Source of the DNA: Peptococcaceae bacterium BICA1-7
GTDB lineage: Bacteria; Bacillota; Desulfotomaculia; Desulfotomaculales; Desulfocucumaceae
Assembly: GCA_000802095.1 (NCBI GenBank)
Contig: JUEB01000026.1
Location: 248,001-312,000 of the forward strand
Direction of reading: 5' to 3'
Length of the DNA stretch: 64,000 bases
Below, in pieces: positions 28,201 to 35,925 of the stretch; position 1 is the stretch's first letter, and each line of letters opens with the position of its first letter. The notes beneath the pieces are model-generated. The model worked only from the letters and a program-made list of their open reading frames with translations. It was not told where the DNA came from and made no database searches. The translations under genes were made by a program, and so were the position numbers.

Positions 28201-28297
28201 AGTAGCCTGATTCGGCAAGGTCCAGGGATGCCTGGATACCAGCGATACCGGCGCCCAGTACCATTACGGCCCCGACTTTATCGGGTTTTGTTGTCAT
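25283..28297 (-). CDS. Long-form HdrA (HdrA3), first gene of the hdr-flx-met operon
   Basis: A 1004-residue long HdrA built like HdrA1: N-terminal FAD fold (VLGAGIAGIQAS), NDCSMCILSPK, CTGCGSCAEECP and CGKCLEACQADA, then canonical HdrA with GVFICHCGINIGS, SCSPRTHEPMF, a second FAD fold (VIGGGVAGMNAA), and C-terminal CAGCGVCESVCP and CKGCGACASSC. In CGKCLEACQADA a Gln replaces the usual Pro. It is followed by flxD, so it is the likely bifurcating subunit of a FlxABCD-HdrA unit. AGGAGG lies about 16 bases before the ATG, rather far. The leader is long and its promoter is at 28820-28848. Confidence 0.92.
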   Translation of the reverse strand: MTTKPDKVGAVMVLGAGIAGIQASLDLAESGYYVYLVEKQPAIGGTMPMLDKTFPTNDCSMCILSPKLVECGRHLNIEIMTSSQLVDLQGEPGKFKATIEQKARFVDPDKCTGCGSCAEECPVKVDDEFNQGLGKRKAIYKLYAQAYPNAYAIDKGKCLKIKKPKACGKCLEACQADAIDHSMEDKTIEIEVGSVILVPGFDAFQPEQLSYYGYGKFPNVLTSLEFERILSASGPLGGHLVRPSDHKEPKKVAWIQCVGSRNCKLDHGYCSSVCCMYAIKEAVIAKEHAPYALDTTIFFMDMRTYGKEFEKYYDKARLEQGVKFVRSRVYEVTETADGSGNLVIRYSNEDGTITNEEFDLVVLSIGLEPSRDMIDLAGKLGVELNKFNFAEPPSLTGVGTSRPGVYVAGAFSGPRDIPETVMQASAAAADSSVILAEARGTLVKKREYPAEKDVAGEIIRTGVFICHCGINIGSVVNVPSVVDYARTLPGVVFADEKMYACSQDTGVQIKEAIEKYNLNRVVVASCSPRTHEPMFQETLKEAGLNPNLFEMANIRDQCSWVHQKEPEKATEKAKDLVKMAVYKSALLEPLKGVSLGMNHDVLVIGGGVAGMNAALNAAAQGYKVSLVEKSGALGGIANRIRYGMKGEDVQAYLADLAAKINNNQLIKVYTGVEIAEVHGFVGNFVTKLSNGEEIQHGVSIIATGGDEYKPTEYLYGQNQKVKTLLELESDLADGKLAAAKNIVFIQCVGSREPERPYCSRICCTKSIKQALKLKETNPDANVFILYRDIRTYGFYEDMYTEARRKGVIFIRYSADSKPVVEASGDKVKVTVTDHVLGAPVSIDADVVGLAAAIVPSENSKLSQFFKVPLNQEGFFLEAHLKLRPVDFGTDGVFMCGLAHGPKNMEENISQAKAAVARACTVLAKEAIDVEGKCAIVNKKKCAGCGVCESVCPAKAVSVDPTEKVAVVNEALCKGCGACASSCRCGALNVKGCTNEQIMAMINAL

Positions 28298-28812
28298 CTT
28301 TGCATCACATCCGTCCTCCTAGTTTCGGCGACTGGTGATGTACTCCATCAAGCCGCTTAAGAGATTAACCCACTATATGGGCTAATGCCAACTAAAAAAT
28401 ATTAGATAACCAATCCTCACCCTGAGATTATACATACATCCTTACTTTTTCAGCACAGTCATTCCCGTATTCATTTTTCAATCAGACAAATAAACAGTCA
28501 TCCTGGTCATGCATCATTTCTACGGGCTTTTATCAGGGCAGCCGCGCAGCCTCCCCCCTCACCTCCAATGCAGAATACTATTATAATCAGTGTTGCAAAT
28601 AAACTCCCGGCAAACCTGATCACCCAGGAAAGAACTGAAATTACTGTGCAAACATAAAAAAACTGACCGTCATCCTTTCCATAAAAGGCGGGACGGCACT
28701 TGCCTTTTTCCTGGATTATTCTTTTATTCTTTTAACAAAAAACATCAGGCTTTCCGTGATTTTTTATACTGCCTCATCTGCTGTATTACCGTGCCGGGAA
28801 CTACAGACACCT
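28298..28812 (-). promoter_or_regulatory. Long 5' leader of the hdr-flx-met operon with attenuator-like hairpins
   Basis: About 515 nt separate the promoter from the hdrA3 ATG, and no convincing gene lies between. Two hairpins are visible on the minus strand: 28737-28766 (interrupted ATCA/TGAT stem ending in TTTTTT) and 28683-28708 (AAAAGGC/GCCTTTT). I do not recognise a riboswitch class. A frame with one hydrophobic stretch exists near 28540-28640 but lacks a start and ribosome site. Confidence 0.45.
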
Positions 28813-28819
28813 TGTCCCT

Positions 28820-28848
28820 AGTATAATATTTCTCACTTTTGCTGTCAA
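28820..28848 (-). promoter_or_regulatory. Strong sigma-A promoter of the hdr-flx-met operon
   Basis: On the minus strand a perfect TTGACA is followed by 17 bases and TATACT. It separates this operon from the upstream acs operon. Confidence 0.8.
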
Positions 28849-29000
28849 TTCCTTTAAAAATGAGGTTTGAACGGCAAAACTTAAGCTTCTTATTTACTTT
28901 TTTTGTGAGTATTTCTGATGATGTAAATACTATAAAAATATTATTAAATCATAAAAACATTTTAAAAAATTAATAAAATTTACTAAGACATCCTAGCAAT

Positions 29001-29023
29001 GGGCGGCAGTATATCTGCCGCCC
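29001..29023 (-). terminator. Stem-loop after acsE, probable end of the acs operon
   Basis: GGGCGGCAG and CTGCCGCCC form a perfect 9-bp stem with a 5-base loop, 34 bases after the acsE stop. The following bases on the minus strand are ATTGC, with no T-run, so termination may be partial. Confidence 0.55.
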
Positions 29024-29056
29024 TCTTTTATGATTTTAAATTACCTGGCTATACAC

Positions 29057-29851
29057 TTATCTTTGCCTGAATGTTTTCAGGAAGGAGTCACAGTAAATAT
29101 CCTTATTAAGTAAAAGGTTGGCGGCTGCCACGGCGTCCACCAGTTCCGAATCGTCAACATCAGCAATGGCTGAATCCAGTCCGCAGGCCATGCTCATGAT
29201 CAGGAAGGTTCTATTGATCAGGTGGCGGTTGGTGCAGCGCTGTGAAGCGTTGGAAAGCCCCATGGTGGTTCTTACTCCGGGAGCCAGAGCCTTAATCTGG
29301 CGAATGGCTTCCAGCACCTCGACACCGTGTTCCTGGGCAACGTTGCAGGGCAGCATCAGGGGGTCAATATACAGATCTTCCATGGGAATTCCGTGTGCGT
29401 CGGCATTAACTACTATTTCCATGGCCAGGGCAGCGCGGTCGGCAGCGCTCTTGGGAACTCCGGACTCATTCATGGCCAGACCAATAATGGCGGCATTATA
29501 CTTTGCTGCCATGGGGAGGTAAAGATCCATTTTCCACTGGTCGGCATGGGTGGAGTTAATCATTACCTTGCCGTGTTTGTTGGCTGCGCAGCCGGCTTCA
29601 ATAGCATCGGGGTTGGTGGAGTCAACGCAGCAGGGCAGTATTGAGGCTTCATTACATATATTAACCAGCCACTCCATCACTGCAGGCTGATCCTTGGCCT
29701 CAACAGTAGGGCCTGTGTTTACATCAAGATAGTGCGCGCCGGACTCCTGCTGACGCTTGGCCCAATGCCTGATGGGCTCGGGATCCTTGTTCAGAATGCC
29801 CTCGCGGATATCTTTAAACATACCGTTAATCCGTTCGCCAATAAGGATCAT
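29057..29851 (-). CDS. acsE: Methyltetrahydrofolate:corrinoid/iron-sulfur protein methyltransferase
   Basis: A 264-residue TIM-barrel pterin methyltransferase that moves the methyl group between methyl-tetrahydrofolate and the cobalt of the corrinoid/iron-sulfur protein. It begins MILIGERINGMF as in characterised AcsE. Conserved segments are DVNTGPTVE, CVDSTNPDAIEAG, MINSTH and GLSNASQ. GAAGGAGG precedes ATG 29851; an in-frame start at 29884 would add 11 residues that include the ribosome site. It is last in the acs operon, 158 bases after acsD. Confidence 0.95.
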   Translation of the reverse strand: MILIGERINGMFKDIREGILNKDPEPIRHWAKRQQESGAHYLDVNTGPTVEAKDQPAVMEWLVNICNEASILPCCVDSTNPDAIEAGCAANKHGKVMINSTHADQWKMDLYLPMAAKYNAAIIGLAMNESGVPKSAADRAALAMEIVVNADAHGIPMEDLYIDPLMLPCNVAQEHGVEVLEAIRQIKALAPGVRTTMGLSNASQRCTNRHLINRTFLIMSMACGLDSAIADVDDSELVDAVAAANLLLNKDIYCDSFLKTFRQR

Positions 29852-29899
29852 ATCATTAGCCTCCTTCTTATTCCTCTTGGGCATTAATCCTATAATTTA

Positions 29900-29984
29900 G
29901 AATTCAGGAGTCAGTTTTAACATATCCAGAGTTATTTGGTTTTCCTAAGCCAATCTGGATTTGTGTATTCTGACTCCTGCATTC
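29900..29984. repeat. Short inverted repeat between acsD and acsE
   Basis: GAATTCAGGAGTCAG and CTGACTCCTGCATTC are inverted copies with one mismatch, about 55 bases apart. An inner pair, ATCCAGA and TCTGGAT, adds to the hairpin. It resembles a small non-autonomous repeat or an intercistronic RNA hairpin. Confidence 0.55.
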
Positions 29985-30009
29985 CGGCAGTTACTCATTC
30001 AATTAAGGA

Positions 30010-30960
30010 TTAATATTTTACAGGCTCCATCATTTTAGCCACATGAGCATTGAATTGTTTCATTGAATCAGGGTGACGAAGTACAAAAATAGCTCCGCTG
30101 GCCTGGGCAAAGGTGGTGGCGGTCATAACTTCCCACAGAATTGCCCGGCGGGCCTGATCGCCCCACTCAGGTGTTTCATCCCTGGAAGCTTTGGCTTCCT
30201 TGGCTTTCCAGGCTTCCTGCCCTACAAAGCAGACAACCGGCATGGCCAGCATTTTGTCGCCGGTAAGAGCTCCCAGGCGGGAACGTTCCATAATGGAATA
30301 GGCATACTCAATACCGTATCCAAGAGCTCCTACCAGAGGGTCGATAGCGATCCTGTTGGCCGCCAGTCCCATTTCAGTAATGAGAATGTTAAGCTGCTTG
30401 GCCAGGTTGATGTCCAGCGGACTGGAAGCTATTATGGAATGTCCGTTCACCATGCAGGCAGCGGTCATTGTTTTGTAGTTATTGGGAGTGGCGCAGCCTA
30501 AAAGGGCAACCTTTCCAGCAAGAGCTTCGCCAACTGCAGGCATTATTTCAGCATCTTTTTCCTCAACGCCGCAACCAACTACTATCATGGGAACACTGAT
30601 GGCATCCGCCACTGCCTTGGCAGTTTTGGCGCAATCTTCTGGGCTGGCGTTTTTGTTGTCGGGGTGGGCGCTGTTAAGCCTCAGGCATACCAGATCCGCT
30701 CCATATTCCACACACTTCTTGGCCCAAGCCACTGGATCTCCCAGCACTCCGGCATAGGCTTCTTTTAAAATATCGGGCCACTCAGCAGGCTCCATATCGC
30801 ATACTTCCAGCGCTACAACAGGGCGATTGGGCATGTCACCTTCAAAAAACAGGAAGGGCAGCGTGCCGTCTCCGCCGACTTTTATAGCATTGGGCTCTGC
30901 ACCCAGGACCAGCTCGTTGACCTTACTGGTCCATCTTTCCTTAGCTATCGTTACAGCCAT
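30010..30960 (-). CDS. acsD: CODH/ACS delta subunit (corrinoid protein small subunit)
   Basis: A 316-residue protein, the small subunit of the corrinoid/iron-sulfur protein, with normal length and a TIM-barrel fold. Recognisable parts are NAIKVGGDGTLPFLFFEGD near the N-terminus, RLNSAHPD, IDPLVGALGYGIEY and the end HVAKMMEPVKY. With AcsC it carries the methyl-cobalt intermediate between AcsE and AcsB. AAGGAGCGGGAG precedes the ATG. It is separated from cooC by 202 bases that contain repeat family A. Confidence 0.95.
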   Translation of the reverse strand: MAVTIAKERWTSKVNELVLGAEPNAIKVGGDGTLPFLFFEGDMPNRPVVALEVCDMEPAEWPDILKEAYAGVLGDPVAWAKKCVEYGADLVCLRLNSAHPDNKNASPEDCAKTAKAVADAISVPMIVVGCGVEEKDAEIMPAVGEALAGKVALLGCATPNNYKTMTAACMVNGHSIIASSPLDINLAKQLNILITEMGLAANRIAIDPLVGALGYGIEYAYSIMERSRLGALTGDKMLAMPVVCFVGQEAWKAKEAKASRDETPEWGDQARRAILWEVMTATTFAQASGAIFVLRHPDSMKQFNAHVAKMMEPVKY

Positions 30961-31040
30961 TACTCCCGCTCCTTTCAGTATTTGAGCATATTTTAACGGA
31001 TTTATACCGATCTAGAACCATTACTGTACAAAAACAATCC

Positions 31041-31160
31041 CGATCGGGGACATTCCTCCGACCTTCAAAGACATTTCAAGTCGGGGACATTCCTGTCCTC
31101 AAAGAAATACCTACACTTCAGCAGGTGTGTCCCCATTCCTTGTTTGTTGTGTCCCCATTC
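31041..31160 (-). repeat. Dispersed repeat family A, copy 2 (cooC-acsD gap)
   Basis: Read on the minus strand it begins 1-2 bases after the cooC stop codon and gives CGGAATGGGGACACAAC, then a second GGAATGGGGACACACCTGCT, CAGGAATGTCCCCGA, and GGAGGAATGTCCCCGATCG. It lies inside the acs operon, between two co-oriented genes. Confidence 0.85.
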
Positions 31161-31162
31161 CG

Positions 31163-31921
31163 CTAGATGATGCCGGCATTTTTCACAATCTGGCTTACAG
31201 CCGCCACCACCGGGGAATTATCAGGTAGTGTAGACAAAGGCTTACTCCTCAGGTCATAGTCCCTGACCTGATCGTCAAGGGGAATAGCTCCCACCAGCTC
31301 CAGGCCGGTGCGATCAATCTCCTCTTTTAAAGCCTCTATGGTTCCTTCAGTAACCTTACTTACTACAAGATACATCTTTTTTATATCCAGTCCCAGTGAG
31401 TCAACCAATTCCTTTACTCTTCCGGCCGACCTTATACCCCTGGCGCTGGAGTCGCTGCCAACCAGAAGCACGTCCACGTTCTGAGTAGTCCTGCGGCTTA
31501 AGTGCTCCAGCCCGGCCTCATTATCCATGACCACGTAGGGATAATTCTTGCTAAGGTCCTGCATGAATCCCCGTACCAGGTTGTTGGCGTAACAGTAACA
31601 CCCTGCCCCTTCCGGACCGCCCATAACCAACAGATCCACATCGTCCCCCTCGGCCAAAGACTGGTGGACCTTGTAGGCAACATACTGGTCCTTGGTCATA
31701 CCGGCCGGCAGCGGCTCAATGTTCCTGTTAATACGGTTAAGCAATTCAGAAATGGTTTCCTCAACTTTTATGCCTATAGCCTCGTGTAAATTGGCATTGG
31801 CATCGGCATCCACTGCCAGGACGGGGCCTTTGCCGGCTTTATTAATCTGTCTGATCAGGAGTGCTGCCAGAGTTGTTTTTCCGGTTCCTCCCTTTCCTGC
31901 AATAGCCACTGTAAAAGCCAT
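31163..31921 (-). CDS. cooC: CooC/AcsF-type nickel-insertion ATPase
   Basis: A 252-residue MinD-like ATPase. The deviant Walker A is GKGGTGKTT, Walker B lies in YVVMDNEAG, and CYCYANN carries the CxC metal-binding motif of CooC. Such proteins deliver nickel to CODH or ACS. It lies between acsC and acsD, as in acetogen clusters; a second CooC gene heads the operon at 38054-38821, so one may serve AcsA and the other AcsB. Confidence 0.92.
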   Translation of the reverse strand: MAFTVAIAGKGGTGKTTLAALLIRQINKAGKGPVLAVDADANANLHEAIGIKVEETISELLNRINRNIEPLPAGMTKDQYVAYKVHQSLAEGDDVDLLVMGGPEGAGCYCYANNLVRGFMQDLSKNYPYVVMDNEAGLEHLSRRTTQNVDVLLVGSDSSARGIRSAGRVKELVDSLGLDIKKMYLVVSKVTEGTIEALKEEIDRTGLELVGAIPLDDQVRDYDLRSKPLSTLPDNSPVVAAVSQIVKNAGII

Positions 31922-32084
31922 TTTTACACATCCCTTCGATAAATGTTACTTCATATAAAGTGGTTACGGTGCTGCAATTACCGAGGGCACTGGCTAAAGG
32001 CCTGCACATCACCGCGACTGGTATAATTATTGCCCGAATCCTGTTCTATCATGCCCGGCAATAAAGGGCTCTTAAAACCTGCTG

Positions 32085-33419
32085 TTACAGCCAACGCTGT
32101 TTCAGGAAAGAAGCAATACCTGCGGACTCACGCGGTCCCACCAGCACTTCCCAGTTGGAAAGCTCCTGCAGTTTGCCGCTCAGCACTGCCACGCCGCCAG
32201 GTATGATTACCTTGCGATGTTTTACCTTATCGGCAATACCTGAGGTTTGCAACAGTTCAGTTATTTTTTCCGGTGTGAACTTGCCGGCTGCCCAGCCTGT
32301 CATAACCGAGATGCCGTCTGTGTCCACGGGCAGAATATAGCCGGGAACCCTTGAAGACTCGACATCGCCCGCTACGCAGAAATAGGTAAGTGAGAAGTTG
32401 GTGGTGATATATACCGGCGAATTGTCGTTTACATTGCCGACTTCGTATATTTTGGACTCCACCGCAATTGGTTTTTGCGGGTCGGTGTATACATTCAGAC
32501 GCAGAGTAACCAGCGGCAGTACATCCGCAGGATCCGCGCTGTCAATTACCACTATGGCAGCATACTTGGCGATATATACTCCGGCGTCAACCACTGCCTG
32601 GAAGGCATCCTTGTTGTCAGCAACGGCAATGGCGGGGTACCCGAAGGGACGGAATTTCTTGAGAGCCTGGCGGCGAAGCTGGGTCTGGTCGGCCAGAACC
32701 TTGTTTACTTCCCTGGCGCCGGAATCAAGAATAATCTGTTTATGGCCCATGCCTACCACTTTTTCCACCAGGGCGGCAAGTTCGTTCAGGTCAGCTCCCT
32801 TTACAACCATGGGAACATCAAATTTCTTGGCCAGATTGGTCATTGCTTCCACATTAGCTGCATTGGCGCAGCACACCAGAGGTTTCTTGGCGGCAACGAT
32901 TTCCAGCGCCTTCTCAATGGCGGCGGGATCTTCACTCATGAGCACCAGCGGGAAAACTGACTTGGCGTCAGCCGCTTTTACAGCCTCGGCAAATTTGCCG
33001 GCATCATTGGAGCAGTTGCCTACTGCCACCAGGTTCACTTTGTGGGTCTGGCCCACCCGGTCAAATACCAGTTTGTTGATCTGTTCTACCTTGGCGGTGA
33101 TTTCATCGGCGCTCATGGTGTCACATACTGACACGGCAATGCCGGTCATGTGTTCGAAGCGCTTGTCATGCCTGAAAAGAACAGTTTCATTACCCAGTTC
33201 TAAAGCATTTTCACCCGTGCCTATTTTAACCAGGGCAATGGGGGGAGCCGAGGCGGAATCCAGCGCCTCTTTCGCTGCATCGCTTACGTGCGGGCACTGA
33301 TCCAGACTGGCCTTTCCACCGGCAAGCGCCATGGCGAAAGCCAGGCAGGTGGGCTGACCGCAATCCTTGCAGTTGGTTTTGGGCAGTTGCTTAAAAATTT
33401 CTAAACCTGTTAAACCCAT
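32085..33419 (-). CDS. acsC: CODH/ACS gamma subunit (corrinoid protein large subunit)
   Basis: A 444-residue protein. The N-terminal CKDCGQPTCLAFA and the following CPHVS bind the low-potential [4Fe-4S] cluster that reactivates cobalt. A TIM barrel and the C-terminal corrinoid-binding domain follow (VIIPGGVAVLSGKLQE). It accepts the methyl group from AcsE and donates it to AcsB. AAAGGAG precedes the ATG. It follows acsB after 277 bases that hold a large hairpin and repeat family A. Confidence 0.95.
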   Translation of the reverse strand: MGLTGLEIFKQLPKTNCKDCGQPTCLAFAMALAGGKASLDQCPHVSDAAKEALDSASAPPIALVKIGTGENALELGNETVLFRHDKRFEHMTGIAVSVCDTMSADEITAKVEQINKLVFDRVGQTHKVNLVAVGNCSNDAGKFAEAVKAADAKSVFPLVLMSEDPAAIEKALEIVAAKKPLVCCANAANVEAMTNLAKKFDVPMVVKGADLNELAALVEKVVGMGHKQIILDSGAREVNKVLADQTQLRRQALKKFRPFGYPAIAVADNKDAFQAVVDAGVYIAKYAAIVVIDSADPADVLPLVTLRLNVYTDPQKPIAVESKIYEVGNVNDNSPVYITTNFSLTYFCVAGDVESSRVPGYILPVDTDGISVMTGWAAGKFTPEKITELLQTSGIADKVKHRKVIIPGGVAVLSGKLQELSNWEVLVGPRESAGIASFLKQRWL

Positions 33420-33469
33420 TCTCCGTACTCCTTTCTTATCGGTTGATTTCTAAATTTCAAAATACTATC

Positions 33470-33505
33470 CGGAAGGTGCCCGGATACCATCCGGGCGACC
33501 TTCCG
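33470..33505 (-). other. Very stable hairpin in the acsB-acsC gap
   Basis: CGGAAGGT-GCCCGGAT pairs with ATCCGGGC-G-ACCTTCCG: about 16 bp with one bulged G and loop ACC. No T-run follows on the minus strand. It stands about 50 bases before acsC. Confidence 0.75.
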
Positions 33506-33537
33506 AATCATTCATCTGCTTATTAATTTCCCATTTG

Positions 33538-33698
33538 GCACATTCCTGTTCATCTCAAAGACATTCCTCCGACACTCGGAGCCATTACACATCGGCCATA
33601 TCCAAGACTGGATCATTACCGATAAAGCTACCCCGATCGGGGACATTCCTGTCCCCAGAGGAATACCCCAGCTTTAGCAGGTGTGTCCCCTTTCCGCT
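33538..33698 (-). repeat. Dispersed repeat family A, copy 3 (acsB-acsC gap)
   Basis: Read on the minus strand it starts directly after the acsB stop with CGGAAAGGGGACACACCTGCT, then GGGGACAGGAATGTCCCCGATCGG, then weaker blocks to 33538 (CGGAGGAATGTC). Confidence 0.8.
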
Positions 33699-35898
33699 AA
33701 AGAAGCGGGTCCATGGTCAGAGCAGGGTGCCCCTTCTCTTCCAGGAAGCTCATTATTTCATCTCCGGAGGTACCGATGGACTCGTCGGCAATCTTGTCTA
33801 CGAATTCCTTGCCAAGGCCTGCATTTTCAGCAGCTTCTTCCAGCAGTGGGCGAAGCTCTTCTTTCAGTGCCTTGGGCAACCATACCAGGCGTCCCAGTCC
33901 GCCATCGGCAGGCACGAACTTGCGGGAGCCCAGGTAGGACTTACCGCAGCCCATGAAGCCGGGCATTTGGGCGCCGGCGCCAATGGTTCCGGCCAGGGTG
34001 GAGAAGCTCATACCGGAGGGGGTCATTCCGCTGTGCTCGCGGTTAACCACCATAAAGCCGTTGCACTCGGGCACCATGGCCAGTATGCACTCAAAGCAGC
34101 CGCAGGAGGTCATCGGGAATTCCATAATGGTGTAGAAGTTGACGTTGGTGATGTTCCTCTGCGAGTTATTGAAGCAAAACTCGTTGAAGGACTCCCACTG
34201 TCCCTTAACTTCATCCAGGGTTCCCTGTTTGGGGATAGGCTGGTTGGCTCCGTGAGGATTAATCTCAAAGGCAGCCTTGGCGTCCAGCCAGCTAACCGCA
34301 CCGCAAAGACCTACGCGCTCCGGAGCCACCACGCAGACGTGGGTGGGGGCGAAGGACTGACACAGGGTGCAGGAGTAGAAGGTGTCCACTTTCTCGTCCT
34401 GCAGTTCCTTGAGCCTGTCATCGCGCTTCTGATAGTAGCTGCGTGCAACATCGCGCATCGCAAGCACTTTTTCCTCATCGGTGTACAGTGTAATCTGAAC
34501 CCGGTCCACAATGGCCGAGAATTCAGTTTTGAACTTTGCGTAAAGAATCTTGCCTATATCCTTCATGCGGAAGCCCTTGCCATAGGCATCCTTGGATATA
34601 CGCACCCAGTTGATATCCCTCTGGGCCACGTGCCACAGACCTTCGCCGTAGTTGGTGAAGTAGTGGATGCGGCGCTCCAAGACAGGCTCGAAGTCTTCCT
34701 GCATCTTGCGGCCGTAGACGTCTACAACAATACCTATGGGCAGCCTGCTGCCAGGCTCCAGGCCGTCAATGTCAGGCCCGACCAAATCAACCTTGCCGTC
34801 TTCGATCTCATCCTCGCCCACCATACGCACCAGCTCAAAGCCGGGGGTCTTTTGTCCGCCGAATTCCACGAACATGTCCTTCTTGCGGATGGACTCACCC
34901 TCGAAGGCAGGACCCACGGTGATGGGAACATCAATGTCGATGGCGGTGATTTTTATGCCGCGGACCTCAAGGCAGGTCTGCACAATCTTGTCATAGTCGG
35001 GCTGGGATACGAACCAGTCCTTAATTTGCTTGTCCTCGGGCAGCTCCTGGTCGGTGATGACCGGGAAGCCCACGTTGATGGCGCCCATGCAGGCGGCATC
35101 CTTAACCATGTCATGCTCGCCCAGATACAGTATGAAGGCCAGCACACGGCGCTGCTGGTAGTCCCTCTGGGCGTCGTAGTCGCCGGGCTTAATGCCGCCG
35201 AACATCATGCCGGCCCGCAGGGCGAAGTTGGCAGCGTGCACCACCTGGGTAAAGTTGCCCAGGGGGAAAGCGATGTAGTCAACACCCAGCTTTACGTTCT
35301 CTTCCAGCAGCTGCTCAATGATCTCGTCGCACAGGAAGAGCATCAGGCCTTTGGCCATGAAGCTGTCCACCAGTTTTTTGGCGGCTTTGCTGTCCTTGGC
35401 GCGGCCTACTATTACAGCCTCTCCGGGGATTGTCCAGTCCACCAGCTTGGTGCCGTACATACGAACGATGGGGTCTCCCAGGAAACCGGTCCAGGGAGGG
35501 GTGTGCAGCGGGTTCTCCGGAGTGTTGCGCAGATAGCGCACTGCCTCGATTATCTCAGCAGCATACCAGGTGGCCTCGCCGCCCTTGATGGAATTTTTGA
35601 AGTCTCTATAGTCTTCCTTAACAGACGCCCTCATGCGGTTCAGTATGGGCACCAGATCTCCAAGTTTTGTGGTTTCCTCTCCGCTCAGGCAGCGGATTAC
35701 GGGCAGGTGATAGGCACAGTCCGGATATGCAACCGGCTGGTCCGGGCCAAAGTCCCGGATAGCCTGGCTCAACAGTATTTCAGCATAGCTCAGGGCGGTG
35801 ATGGTACCATTATATGCGGATTTGAACAGCGCCTTGGGCTCTTTGCCCGGTTCAATTACGCCTTCAAATATCTGATCGAAGTTTATCTGCTCAGACAA
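33697..35898 (-). CDS. acsB: Acetyl-CoA synthase (CODH/ACS alpha/beta catalytic subunit)
   Basis: A 733-residue bacterial-length ACS, including the N-terminal domain that contacts CODH. It joins methyl, CO and CoA into acetyl-CoA at the Ni-Ni-[4Fe-4S] A-cluster, or runs in reverse. The cluster cysteines are visible: CTLCQSFAPTHVC, then RVGLCGAVSW, and SCGCFECI. The start is TTG 35898 after GGAGGAG. It follows acsA by 27 bases. The ACS reaction direction in this organism cannot be read from sequence; the nearby acetate permease allows either. Confidence 0.97.
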   Translation of the reverse strand: MSEQINFDQIFEGVIEPGKEPKALFKSAYNGTITALSYAEILLSQAIRDFGPDQPVAYPDCAYHLPVIRCLSGEETTKLGDLVPILNRMRASVKEDYRDFKNSIKGGEATWYAAEIIEAVRYLRNTPENPLHTPPWTGFLGDPIVRMYGTKLVDWTIPGEAVIVGRAKDSKAAKKLVDSFMAKGLMLFLCDEIIEQLLEENVKLGVDYIAFPLGNFTQVVHAANFALRAGMMFGGIKPGDYDAQRDYQQRRVLAFILYLGEHDMVKDAACMGAINVGFPVITDQELPEDKQIKDWFVSQPDYDKIVQTCLEVRGIKITAIDIDVPITVGPAFEGESIRKKDMFVEFGGQKTPGFELVRMVGEDEIEDGKVDLVGPDIDGLEPGSRLPIGIVVDVYGRKMQEDFEPVLERRIHYFTNYGEGLWHVAQRDINWVRISKDAYGKGFRMKDIGKILYAKFKTEFSAIVDRVQITLYTDEEKVLAMRDVARSYYQKRDDRLKELQDEKVDTFYSCTLCQSFAPTHVCVVAPERVGLCGAVSWLDAKAAFEINPHGANQPIPKQGTLDEVKGQWESFNEFCFNNSQRNITNVNFYTIMEFPMTSCGCFECILAMVPECNGFMVVNREHSGMTPSGMSFSTLAGTIGAGAQMPGFMGCGKSYLGSRKFVPADGGLGRLVWLPKALKEELRPLLEEAAENAGLGKEFVDKIADESIGTSGDEIMSFLEEKGHPALTMDPLL

Positions 35899-35925
35899 TA
35901 TGGTCTCCTCCTTTCAAACTGAGAA

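Noticed and set aside
28540-28670. Minus-strand frame with a hydrophobic stretch in the operon leader
   Set aside because: No ATG, GTG or TTG with a ribosome site opens it; the only GTG is internal without a Shine-Dalgarno sequence.
33535-35922. A 795-codon open frame on the plus strand opposite acsB
   Set aside because: acsB is unmistakable on the other strand with all cluster ligands; the antisense frame is a by-product of its codon use and shows no family features.
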